Assembly (NCBI GenBank): GCA_040756575.1
Contig: JBFLYP010000020.1
Coordinates: 1-38,651 of the forward strand
Direction of reading: 5' to 3'
From: DTYU01 sp040756575
Lineage (GTDB): Bacteria; Bacillota; Desulfotomaculia; Desulfotomaculales; Ammonificaceae
Length of the DNA: 38,651 nucleotides
The position numbers were made by a program, and so were the translations under genes. Position 1 is the first letter of the stretch. Each line of letters starts with the position of its first letter. The notes beneath the pieces were generated by a model. That model made no database searches and was not told where the DNA came from. It saw only the letters and a program-made list of their open reading frames with translations. Below are positions 15,776 to 23,668 of this stretch, in pieces.

Positions 15776-17398
15776 ATGCCGCGTCAACGCACAACAATCG
15801 AAGCAGCCCGGACGGCTTCCCTGCCATGGGGGGCGCTTTTGGCGCTGATTTTAGGTACGTTTATGGCGGTGCTGGACGCCAGCATCGTTAATGTGGCGCT
15901 TCCCCGGATAATGGCGATCTTCAACGCCACTACCGACCAGATCCAGTGGGTGCTGACGATCTATCTCCTGGTGGGCGGGATGGTGATTCCGGCCACCGGC
16001 TACATCGGCGACCGGTTTGGGTATAAGGGGGCCTACCTGGCGTCCATAGCCTTCTTTACGGTAACGTCCATGCTCTGCGGCTGCTCCTGGAGCACCTCCT
16101 CGATCATCGCGGCGCGGGCCCTGCAGGCCATCGGCGGCGGGATGGTGATCCCTCTGAGCATGGCGATGGTCTACCAGATCTGGCCAAAAGAAAAGATCGG
16201 GATGGCGATGGGCCTCTGGGGTTTGACGATGACCGTGGCGCCGGCCATCGGGCCCACGCTGGGCGGCTACCTGGTGGATTATTTTTCCTGGCGGCTGATT
16301 TTCTATATCAACCTGCCGGTCGGTATCCTGACCATCCTGTTAGGGTGGGTGTTCCTGACAGAAACCCGGCGGGTTAAAGAACTGCGGCTCGACGTCTTGG
16401 GGCTGCTGCTTATCTCCGGCTCCTGCTTTGCCGTCCTGCTGGCCCTGAGCAAGGGCCAGGAATGGGGCTGGGGTACGCAGAGTACGGTTTCTCTTTTTGT
16501 AGCGGCGCTTTTCGGCTTCCTGCTGTTCTTTTTCCGGGAGCTGGCGGTGCCGAACCCGGTGGTGGACGTGCGGCTCCTGCGGAACGGCGCCTTTTCGCTG
16601 AGTTTGTTCACGTCGAGCCTTGCCTCGATCGCTCTCTTCACCGGGGTTTTCATTATTCCCATTTTCACCCAGAACGTTCAGGGGTATTCGCCCTTGCAGA
16701 CCGGGCTGATCCTGATGCCGGCTGCACTGGGCACTGGGTTCGTGATGCCGCTGGCGGGTAAACTCTTTGATAAGATCGGCGCGGCGGTCCCTGCCGTGGC
16801 GGGACTGGGGCTGGTGGCGCTGACCACTTACCTGCTCAGCCACATCACGGCCGACATGCCGGTGCACCGCCTCCAGGTGCTTTTGTGCCTGCGGGGCGTA
16901 GGGCTGGGATTCTCGATGATGCCGCTGATGACCGCCGGCATGAACACCGTTCCCGGCCCCCACGTGGGCCAGGCCTCGGCCCTGATGAACGTAGTGCGGC
17001 AGGTGGCCGCCTCTTTCGGGATCGCGCTGGTAACGTACGTGCTGGTGAACCGGATCGCCTTCCACGGCGCGCGCCTGAAGGAAGGCGTGAGCCACCTGGC
17101 GCCGCTCGGATGTTTTTACTACAGCCGGGTGGAGGCAGGTCTGAGCGTCACCGTCGGGCCCGCGGCGGCCAAAACGGCTACGGAAGGACTGCTCGCCGGA
17201 GCGGTACAGAAACAGGCGGCGGTGCTGGCCGTGGGAGACGCCTTCATCGTGGCGACGGTGCTTGTCCTGCTGGCGCTTCCCTTTGCGGCTTACTTTGCTC
17301 CCGGCAGGGTGGAGGCGGCGCACCGCCGGGCGGAGGAGAAGCTGCAGCGCGGGCACGGTGCCGGTGAAGGGGGTCCGGCGGTACCCCTGGAGATTTAG
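15776..17398 (+). CDS. DHA2-family MFS exporter, second of a tandem pair (EmrB type)
   Basis: A 540-residue, 14-helix antiporter, paralogous to the gene before it. It has LDASIVNVALPRIM in helix 1, GYIGDRFGYKGAY in loop 2-3, motif C as GPTLGGYLVDYFSWR, and GYSPLQTGLILMPAAL. ATG at 15776 is preceded by GGGGTGAAACG. A 180-bp gap with a hairpin separates it from the first transporter, so it may have partly independent expression. The C-terminal tail is charged and low in complexity (RRAEEKLQRGHGAGEGG). Confidence 0.93.
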   Translation: MPRQRTTIEAARTASLPWGALLALILGTFMAVLDASIVNVALPRIMAIFNATTDQIQWVLTIYLLVGGMVIPATGYIGDRFGYKGAYLASIAFFTVTSMLCGCSWSTSSIIAARALQAIGGGMVIPLSMAMVYQIWPKEKIGMAMGLWGLTMTVAPAIGPTLGGYLVDYFSWRLIFYINLPVGILTILLGWVFLTETRRVKELRLDVLGLLLISGSCFAVLLALSKGQEWGWGTQSTVSLFVAALFGFLLFFFRELAVPNPVVDVRLLRNGAFSLSLFTSSLASIALFTGVFIIPIFTQNVQGYSPLQTGLILMPAALGTGFVMPLAGKLFDKIGAAVPAVAGLGLVALTTYLLSHITADMPVHRLQVLLCLRGVGLGFSMMPLMTAGMNTVPGPHVGQASALMNVVRQVAASFGIALVTYVLVNRIAFHGARLKEGVSHLAPLGCFYYSRVEAGLSVTVGPAAAKTATEGLLAGAVQKQAAVLAVGDAFIVATVLVLLALPFAAYFAPGRVEAAHRRAEEKLQRGHGAGEGGPAVPLEI

Positions 17399-17448
17399 CA
17401 AAACCAAGAAAAAGGTATTCGAAGCCTTTTGTCGAAATAAGCACCTTC

Positions 17449-19338
17449 ATGAAGCGGATAAGCATCCTGGGAGCGGAGATCGATCCGCTAACGCTGGAGG
17501 AAGCCGTAAACCGTACGGCCGCACTCGTGGCTTCCGGGGGAGCGCACCAGATCGTCACCCTGAACCCGGAGTATCTCTACCGGGCCCAGCGGGAACGGGA
17601 CCTGTTAGAGATCGCGCGGGAGGCGGCGCTGGTTACCGCGGACGGGATCGGCATCGTCTGGGCGGCACGGGTGCACGGTTTTTTTCTCCCGGAGCGGGTG
17701 ACCGGGATTGACCTGCTGCTGGCACTTTGCAGGCGGGCCGCAGCCGAGGGCTGGCGGGTTTTTCTTTTGGGCGGCAGGCCGGGAGTGGCCGCGGAAGCAG
17801 CGGCGCGGCTTGCGCGGGACTATCCGGGGCTCACGGTCGCGGGGACGCACCACGGGTATTTTTCCGGGGCAGAGGAAACGGGCGTCCTGGAAAGGATAAA
17901 GGCGGCGCAGCCGCAGCTTCTGTTTGTGGGGCTGGGTGCGCCGAAGCAGGAACGCTGGATCTTCCAGCGGCGTGCGGCGCTGGGTTCGCTGGTGGCGGTG
18001 GGGGTAGGGGGGAGCTTCGACGTGTTGAGCGGGCGGGCAAAGCGGGCGCCCGCGTGGATGCGCCGCCTGGGCCTGGAGTGGCTCGGGCGGCTTGTGCTTG
18101 AACCGCGGCGCTGGCGGCGAATGCTGGTGCTGCCGCTGTTCGCGCTGCTAATATTGCGTATGCGGATAAAGGCTGCTTCGGGTTGCGGCGGACCTGCCGG
18201 CCCGGGAAGGCGTGGTACGGTTCATGCCAAAACGGGCGAAGAGGGACGGAAGGTGCCCAAAGTCGTCATATCCGGGTATTACGGCTTTGGCAATTCCGGG
18301 GATGAAGCGATGCTTTTTGCGATAATCTCGCAGTTGAAGCAGCGGATTCCGGAGTTGGAGGTTGTCGTCCTTTCCCAGCGGCCGCAGGATACAGCGAAGG
18401 AGTTCAGCGTCCGCGCCATACCCCGGCGCACTCTCGGCCTGATCTGGCGGGAACTCAAAAACGCCGACCTGCTGCTCAGCGGCGGGGGCAGCCTTTTTCA
18501 GGATGTGACCAGCCCCCGCAACGTTCTTTATTATGCGGGTATTATTATCATGGCATGGTTCTGGCGCAAAAAGATATGCATCTACGGGCAGGGTATCGGA
18601 CCGCTTAACCTTCCCCTCAGCCGGCTTCTGGTAAAACTGGTGCTACGCGTCGCCGACCTCGTCACGTTGCGTGACAAGGACTCCCTTGCGGAAATTGAGA
18701 CTTTAGGGGTGAGGCGCCCTGTGCAGGTGACGGCCGATCCGGTTTTAGCCCTCGAGGTGTCACCTGACGGTTGTGAACGTGGCAGGCTACTGCTGCAGGA
18801 AGCGGGGGCGCAGGGAGGCCCCCTTTTAGGAATTTCTCTCCGCAGGTGGCCGAACCTAAATGCCGCTTTGGGCGCGGTGGCTGAACTCGCAGATACAATG
18901 TCCTCTCGAGGTTGGCGCGTTGTTTTGGTCCCGCTTCAACCTGATGATGCTGAGGTTCTCGCAAAGCTAAAAGAGCAGATGCGTTCGCCGGCGGTTCTCC
19001 TTGAGAATGTCAGGGGTTTTCGGGATCTCCTTGCGGTAGCGGCGTGTTTTGATTTGTGCTTAGGGATGCGGCTGCATTTCTTGATATTCACGGTGATGTC
19101 CGGGGTCCCGGCGGTGGGCCTCGGTTACGATCCGAAAGTGGGGAGGTTTATGAGTCAGGTTGGGTTGCCGACGCTGCCGATGGCAAGCATAACGGCCGGG
19201 AACCTGCGAAGAGCGGTCGAAGACCTTTTGGCGGAGGAAGATATTGGTACCCGCCTCGTAAGGCGGGTTGAAGAATTGAGACGCAGGGCGTGGCACAATG
19301 CTGATTCGGTCGCGGCGCTGCTGAGAAGCGGGAAGTGA
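17449..19338 (+). CDS. csaB: Fused TagA/WecG glycosyltransferase and CsaB polysaccharide pyruvyltransferase
   Basis: A 629-residue bifunctional protein. Residues 1-245 are a WecG/TagA/CpsF glycosyltransferase (GT26), shown by VTLNPEYLYRAQ, LVTADGIGIVWAAR, FLLGGRPGVA and VGLGAPKQERWI; this family adds an N-acetylmannosamine-type sugar to a lipid-linked intermediate. After a linker (about 246-268), residues 269-629 are CsaB, which pyruvylates cell-wall polysaccharide for S-layer anchoring (GYYGFGNSGDEAML, LLSGGGSLFQD, YGQGIGPL, MRLHFLIF). These are usually separate genes. ATG at 17449 has no strong ribosome site. A GTG at 18253, in frame at the domain junction and preceded by GAGGGACGGAAG, could also start a separate CsaB. 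Confidence 0.9.
   Translation: MKRISILGAEIDPLTLEEAVNRTAALVASGGAHQIVTLNPEYLYRAQRERDLLEIAREAALVTADGIGIVWAARVHGFFLPERVTGIDLLLALCRRAAAEGWRVFLLGGRPGVAAEAAARLARDYPGLTVAGTHHGYFSGAEETGVLERIKAAQPQLLFVGLGAPKQERWIFQRRAALGSLVAVGVGGSFDVLSGRAKRAPAWMRRLGLEWLGRLVLEPRRWRRMLVLPLFALLILRMRIKAASGCGGPAGPGRRGTVHAKTGEEGRKVPKVVISGYYGFGNSGDEAMLFAIISQLKQRIPELEVVVLSQRPQDTAKEFSVRAIPRRTLGLIWRELKNADLLLSGGGSLFQDVTSPRNVLYYAGIIIMAWFWRKKICIYGQGIGPLNLPLSRLLVKLVLRVADLVTLRDKDSLAEIETLGVRRPVQVTADPVLALEVSPDGCERGRLLLQEAGAQGGPLLGISLRRWPNLNAALGAVAELADTMSSRGWRVVLVPLQPDDAEVLAKLKEQMRSPAVLLENVRGFRDLLAVAACFDLCLGMRLHFLIFTVMSGVPAVGLGYDPKVGRFMSQVGLPTLPMASITAGNLRRAVEDLLAEEDIGTRLVRRVEELRRRAWHNADSVAALLRSGK
18241..18255 (+). promoter_or_regulatory. 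Internal ribosome binding site and GTG at the TagA-CsaB junction
   Basis: GAGGGACGGAAG lies just before an in-frame GTG at 18253-18255 (Val269), exactly where the CsaB homology begins (VPKVVISGYYGFGNSGDEA). This is what a separate csaB gene start would look like, so the fusion may be recent or both forms may be made. Confidence 0.4.
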
Positions 19339-19405
19339 GAGCTAAAGGGATCCGGCGTAGCCGAATTCCTACAAAAAATCTCGCCTCTAACCTTACACTT
19401 CCCAT
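19330..19405. repeat. Palindromic GGGAAGTG repeat, copy 1, spanning convergent gene ends
   Basis: Begins GGGAAGTGAGAGCT and ends with the near-complement CTCTAACCTTACACTTCCC. A central hairpin pairs GGGATCCGGC with GCCGAATTCC around GTA. The same layout recurs at 25759-25857, with a GCA loop and different but pairing arms. Here the repeat supplies the last codons and TGA of the TagA-CsaB gene (GGG AAG TGA) and, on the other strand, the last codons and TAA of the polymerase gene (TGG GAA GTG TAA). It may act as a two-way terminator. Confidence 0.7.
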
Positions 19406-20889
19406 CTTTCGGACGCCAGCCGCGGGAGGGCCAGGAGCAGCCCCAGGAACAACCAGAAGAGGGTGCTCATCAAGGGGGTTTCGAAAATATTCTCTACTGC
19501 GTTATGCAGCAGAACGGCGGTGAGGCCGCCCAAATATGCGGCGGCGAGTGTTTTTACCGCTGGCCGGGATAAGACGGTAACCGCCCGGTAGCCGGCCCGC
19601 CAGGCGGAAAAGAGGACCCACAAGAGTGTCAGGAGCGCCAGAACCCCACCTTCAGCCGCCGTTTTGAGGTAGAAGTTATCGACGTAGAAGCTGCCGGGGA
19701 TGGCGCGGGTGGCGACGGCACCGCCGAAGCGGCCGAAGCCCTCACCTGAAACCGGGTGTTGCTGGAGTTTTTGAAGTGCCGCCTGCCAGCGGGCAATCCG
19801 ACCGGAGCGCTCACTTGAGGCGAGGTAACTGGCGGAAAAAAGGTACAGCAGCCGCCCGGCGATACCGGGAGAGACCACAGGCGCAAGCAGAACCGTTGCG
19901 CCCAAACCCCATAGGAGCCGGGGCCTGACCAGAACGGCGAAAAGAGCGAGGCCCAAGAAGGCGGCGAACCAGGCACCGCGCGAGAACGTTACCACCAGGC
20001 AGACCGACATTGCGGCCGAAGCAACGGCGTAACCGGTTCTGGAAAGCCTGGAACCGCCGGTGTAAAATCCGGCGATGCTCATAGGGAGAGCGAGTGCGAG
20101 GAGAGACCCGAGCACGTTTGGACTTCCGATAACCGAAAACGCACGGGTGCGGACACCGGCTTCGGCCTGGTCCAGCCAGTTTTGGGGTACCGGCACTCCG
20201 GCTGCATACTGGCCGATGCCGTAGAGGGCAACCGCTGCGCATACAAGGACGAAAAAGCCGGTAAAGCTCTTCACCTGACGGTAGGAGTCGGGGAGGTTCA
20301 GTCCGACGAAGAACCACAGGACATACTCAAGGTAAACGCGGACGCCTTCGATACCTACGGCCGTTTCCGGAGAGCGTAAGAAGAACAGAAAAAGAAAGAC
20401 GCCGTAGTAAACTAAAAGGGGCAGATGCACCTCGCTCAGGCGGTAGCTTTCAAAGCCGTTGTAAAGGGCACGGGCGGCGATCAGGGAGAGACCGAGGAGA
20501 AGGCAGAGCTCGTCCCAGGTGCCGGCCAGTCCACCCGGACTTTCGCTAAATCGCCTGGTCACAAAGTCGATAAACGGATAAGCCCCGAGTACAAAAAGAA
20601 GGAGCCAGGATTTTTTTGCAAGGAACTGCAGCAAGCGGCTGCCTGTAATCCAGCTTTTAACGCCGTCTGCCGCGCGGTGAACTGAGCCGCAACGTGCCAA
20701 GCGGTCATGCGCTTTTTGAAAAAAAACGGAGGAGACTTTAAACCATAGCGGTTCCCGGCCGAGCCGCCGGGCAAAGGAGCTGTATGACCACGCCTGCTTG
20801 ACCGACTGTAACGAGCGGCAAAAAAGACTTGCGTTGCTTATTTCAGTTGCTTTTGACAGAAACAGGACCTCCAGTTTTGAGCTGCTCAA
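19393..20889 (-). CDS. O-antigen ligase/Wzy-like polymerase family membrane protein
   Basis: A 498-residue polytopic membrane protein of the O-antigen ligase/polymerase (Wzy/WaaL) class, which joins lipid-linked polysaccharide units. After a basic 90-residue N-terminal part come about ten or more membrane spans. The family loop is visible as RTRAFSVIGSPNVLGSLLALALP, then TFSRGAWFAAFLGLALF and RIARWQAALQKLQQHPVSGEGFGRFGG, then YVDNFYLKTAAEGG. It is the only gene on the minus strand between 11.2 and 25.0 kb, and its 3' end lies inside a palindromic repeat shared with the convergent TagA-CsaB gene. The true start could be downstream, since the first 85 residues are unlike the family. Confidence 0.82.
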   Translation of the reverse strand: MSSSKLEVLFLSKATEISNASLFCRSLQSVKQAWSYSSFARRLGREPLWFKVSSVFFQKAHDRLARCGSVHRAADGVKSWITGSRLLQFLAKKSWLLLFVLGAYPFIDFVTRRFSESPGGLAGTWDELCLLLGLSLIAARALYNGFESYRLSEVHLPLLVYYGVFLFLFFLRSPETAVGIEGVRVYLEYVLWFFVGLNLPDSYRQVKSFTGFFVLVCAAVALYGIGQYAAGVPVPQNWLDQAEAGVRTRAFSVIGSPNVLGSLLALALPMSIAGFYTGGSRLSRTGYAVASAAMSVCLVVTFSRGAWFAAFLGLALFAVLVRPRLLWGLGATVLLAPVVSPGIAGRLLYLFSASYLASSERSGRIARWQAALQKLQQHPVSGEGFGRFGGAVATRAIPGSFYVDNFYLKTAAEGGVLALLTLLWVLFSAWRAGYRAVTVLSRPAVKTLAAAYLGGLTAVLLHNAVENIFETPLMSTLFWLFLGLLLALPRLASERWEV

Positions 20890-21015
20890 TGATATTATAA
20901 GGTTTGCGGCGTCTTTGTACCAGAGGGTGATTTTAGGATAGTGTCAGCCCGGTCAAATTCCGGCTTTCGGCTTCTGACACATGACTTTTCTTGGCGTAGG
21001 AGGCTTTAAGAAGGC

Positions 21016-22173
21016 TTGCAAGGAATCAGGGTTCTTCATGTTATCGGCGGGGGCGAATTCGGCGGTGCGGAGCGGCACATTTTGACCCTGTTTAAATCCG
21101 TCAACCCGCAAGACGCGCTGATAGAGGCGGCGTGCTTTTTTACGGCTCCGTTCGCTTCCTTAGCCCGGGAGGCGGGAATGAGGGTAACGGTTCTCCCGAT
21201 GTACAGCAAGCTGGATTTAGGAGTTGCTCGGCGGTTGAAGGAGATTCTTACAGGATACGACATTGTCCACACCCATGGCGTGAGAGCGAACCTCTTAGGA
21301 CGGCTGGCGGCGCGAGGGACCGGTTTACCCGTATGTACCACGGTGCATAGCTTCCTGTCCCTGGATTATCCCCACCCGGTTACCAGGATCGTTAACACGT
21401 TAAGTGAGCGACTGACGAGGAGGTTCACCACCCGGTTTATCGCGGTTTCAGATGTTCTTGCAGCAGATCTGGAGAAAAAGGGGGTTCCCAGGGATAAGAT
21501 ATCGGTCGTTTATAACGGAATATGCCTTGACGTGGACCAAGGCAAACCGGACAGAGGACTGCGGGCACGTTTAGGCCTGCCTGAAGGCATACCTCTTATT
21601 GCTACTGTCGGCAGGCTTCACCGGGTTAAAGGACACCGTTATTTCGTTGCCGCGGCGGCCGAGGTTTTAAAACAATACCCTCAAGCGCGTTTTTTAATTA
21701 TCGGCTCCGGTCCCGAACGGCCGGAACTGGAGAGACAGATAAAAACGCTCGGACTCGAAGGCAGGGTGATGTTAACGGGTTTCGTTAAGGAGGTTATGCA
21801 TTACTACCCGGAATTCACGGCGCTGATCCTTCCGTCGCTTGCAGAGGGTTTTGGGCTGGTGGTGCTGGAGGCGTTTTTACATATGACGCCGGTCGTCGCT
21901 ACCCGGGTAGGCGGGCTGATAGAGGTTGTACGGGACGGTGAAACCGGCTTCCTTGTACCGCCGGCGGATGCCGGGGCCCTTGCTGAGGCCGTCTGCCGGG
22001 TTATCGCGGATCCTGTGGCCGCGAAGGAAATGGCCGCACGCGGGCGGGATTTCGTCAAGCGGGAGTTTTCCGCCGCCAGGATGGCAGCGGAAACGGTGGC
22101 GGTTTACCGGGATCTATTGGGTAGTAGCCCACGCGGCCCCGAGGCCTGCTCCAGCGCAAGCATGAAAATGTGA
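21016..22173 (+). CDS. Glycosyltransferase family 4 (GT-B fold)
   Basis: A 385-residue retaining glycosyltransferase. The N-terminal acceptor domain starts RVLHVIGGGEFGGAERHI, the usual GT4 opening. The C-terminal nucleotide-sugar domain has LIATVGRLHRVKGH and the EX7E motif as Glu277-Glu285 (AEGFGLVVLEAF). The TTG start at 21016 follows AAGAAGG, with GTAGGAGGC a little further up. The last codons (MKM) and the TGA fall inside the structured repeat at 22162. It very likely adds a hexose to the lipid-linked envelope polysaccharide; the sugar cannot be read from sequence. Confidence 0.9.
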   Translation: MQGIRVLHVIGGGEFGGAERHILTLFKSVNPQDALIEAACFFTAPFASLAREAGMRVTVLPMYSKLDLGVARRLKEILTGYDIVHTHGVRANLLGRLAARGTGLPVCTTVHSFLSLDYPHPVTRIVNTLSERLTRRFTTRFIAVSDVLAADLEKKGVPRDKISVVYNGICLDVDQGKPDRGLRARLGLPEGIPLIATVGRLHRVKGHRYFVAAAAEVLKQYPQARFLIIGSGPERPELERQIKTLGLEGRVMLTGFVKEVMHYYPEFTALILPSLAEGFGLVVLEAFLHMTPVVATRVGGLIEVVRDGETGFLVPPADAGALAEAVCRVIADPVAAKEMAARGRDFVKREFSAARMAAETVAVYRDLLGSSPRGPEACSSASMKM

Positions 22174-22388
22174 GTGACCCGTGAGCTGGTTACTCAGATG
22201 CAGTAGCGCAACACAAACGGAACGCGGTGAGAAGCAAGCAGAGCACGAAGGACCGGCACCGGACGGAGCGGAGCGTACACAGAAGTACGTGAGCATCCGG
22301 CCGGTGGCGGCCGACAAAGCTATGCGAAGCTTATCGCCGCGCCCACCGAAAGAAGTACAATTTTCGATGGAGGGCCCCGCCGGGTGAA
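22162..22388 (+). repeat. Structured dispersed repeat, copy 1
   Basis: Shares with 25604-25935 and 33697-33903 the blocks ATGAAAATG, GACCCGTGAGCTGGTTACT, AGATGCAG, AAACGGAACGCG, and the closing GCTTATCGCCGCGCCCAC. CGCGGTGAGAAGC pairs with GCTTATCGCCGCG to form a long stem, enclosing a variable hairpin (GAGCGTAC ... GTACGTGAGC). Copy 2 has GGAGC/GCTC where this copy has GAAGC/GCTT, a compensatory change that argues for an RNA or cruciform structure. The 5' end overlaps the glycosyltransferase stop codon. The rest of the gap up to 22490 shows nothing else. Confidence 0.7.
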
Positions 22389-22490
22389 CCCTACTACACT
22401 GGACTATAACGGCGCTGTCTACATAAGCAAGCAAAAAGGCTTACCACGGCGGTGCTCGCGGAAAGTAAATAGGTCGTCTCGGAGGTTAAG

Positions 22491-23663
22491 GTGACTCAGC
22501 TCAGGGATAAGGATATCATTTGTCTTTCATCGGTTAACTGGGATCCGATCTGGACACGCAAACAGCAGGTGCTTTCAAGGCTTCATCCCTCCAACCGGAT
22601 TCTGTACGTTGAGCCGCCGGGAACGCTCATTTCCCCTTTCAAGGATCCTTCTTATTGGGGGAAATGGCGCCCATGGGGCAGGTGGGTCAGTCGGCCGCGG
22701 CCGAATATTTATGTCTTTCAACCGCCTTTCGTACTTCCTTTTGGAAACATGTACCACTGGGTAGGGAAACTGAATCAGTACTGGCTGGCAGCCTGGGTAA
22801 ACCTAGCCATTCACAGGCTCAAGATTAAGCACCCGATCCTCTGGACCTACCTGCCGGGTACCGCTGCTGTGGCCCGGCTGATCAAGCACGCCGTGCTCAT
22901 TTACGACTGCGTGGACGAACACGGGGCTTATAAGGGGTTGGTCAGCGAACGGACGATCTGGAAACTTGAGACGGAGCTGCTGCGCACCGCCGATATAACT
23001 TTTGTTACTGCGCCGGGGCTTTACCAGCGGCGCAAGGATCACGCCCGGAGAATTTACTACGTTCCGAACGCAGCGGACGTGGCGCATTTCAACAAGGCTT
23101 GCGATCCGGAGACCCCGATTCCCGAAGAGATCAGGCGGCTTCCATCCCCACGGTTGTGCTTTGTGGGTGTGGTCCAGGAATGGGTTGATACAGAACTCCT
23201 TGCAAGGGTGGCGCGGGAGCGGCCTGAATGGTCGATTGTCCTGATCGGTCCGGTAGCGCCGGGCATCTCGCTTCACGGTCTTGACAAAATGCCGAACGTT
23301 TTCTTTTTAGGCAGGAAACCGAAAGAGGTTTTACCGAATTATCTGAAGGGGTGCGAAGTTTGTCTTAACCTGTTTCGTAAGAGCACTTTGACCGCAAACG
23401 TCAGCCCGTTAAAGTTTTACGAGTATTTAGCTTCTGGCCGGCCGGTGGTAAGCACGGAAATGCCTGCGGTCGAGGAGTTTGCGGATCTAATAGAGATTGC
23501 AGCCGACGCCCCCGGCTTTATCACCGCAGTAGAGAAAGCGCTTGCTGAGGAAAACGCCGGGCGGCGGGAAAAACGCCTCGCACGGGCGCGGGAACACTCG
23601 TGGGAGGCACGCGTCGCTCTTATGGAAGAAAAGATTGTGCAGGTGTTGCAGGAAAAGGAGTAG
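22491..23663 (+). CDS. Glycosyltransferase, GT-B fold (TuaH-like)
   Basis: A 390-residue GT-B glycosyltransferase resembling teichuronic-acid protein TuaH and related family-1/4 enzymes. The N-terminal half opens IICLSSVNWDPIWTRKQQVLSRL and has LIYDCVDEHGAY; the C-terminal half has CFVGVVQEWVDTELLARVA, NVFFLGRKPKEVLPNYLKGCEVCLNLF and YEYLASGRPVVST. The GTG start follows CGGAGG with a 6-base gap. It is 5 bp upstream of the sugar dehydrogenase gene and surely co-transcribed with it, so it may transfer the uronic-acid sugar that enzyme produces; that link is inference. Confidence 0.85.
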   Translation: MTQLRDKDIICLSSVNWDPIWTRKQQVLSRLHPSNRILYVEPPGTLISPFKDPSYWGKWRPWGRWVSRPRPNIYVFQPPFVLPFGNMYHWVGKLNQYWLAAWVNLAIHRLKIKHPILWTYLPGTAAVARLIKHAVLIYDCVDEHGAYKGLVSERTIWKLETELLRTADITFVTAPGLYQRRKDHARRIYYVPNAADVAHFNKACDPETPIPEEIRRLPSPRLCFVGVVQEWVDTELLARVARERPEWSIVLIGPVAPGISLHGLDKMPNVFFLGRKPKEVLPNYLKGCEVCLNLFRKSTLTANVSPLKFYEYLASGRPVVSTEMPAVEEFADLIEIAADAPGFITAVEKALAEENAGRREKRLARAREHSWEARVALMEEKIVQVLQEKE

Positions 23664-23668
23664 ATGTT

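Noticed and set aside
22181..22387. A short plus-strand open frame (68 codons)
   Set aside because: It lies entirely within structured repeat copy 1, whose other copies do not keep the frame.
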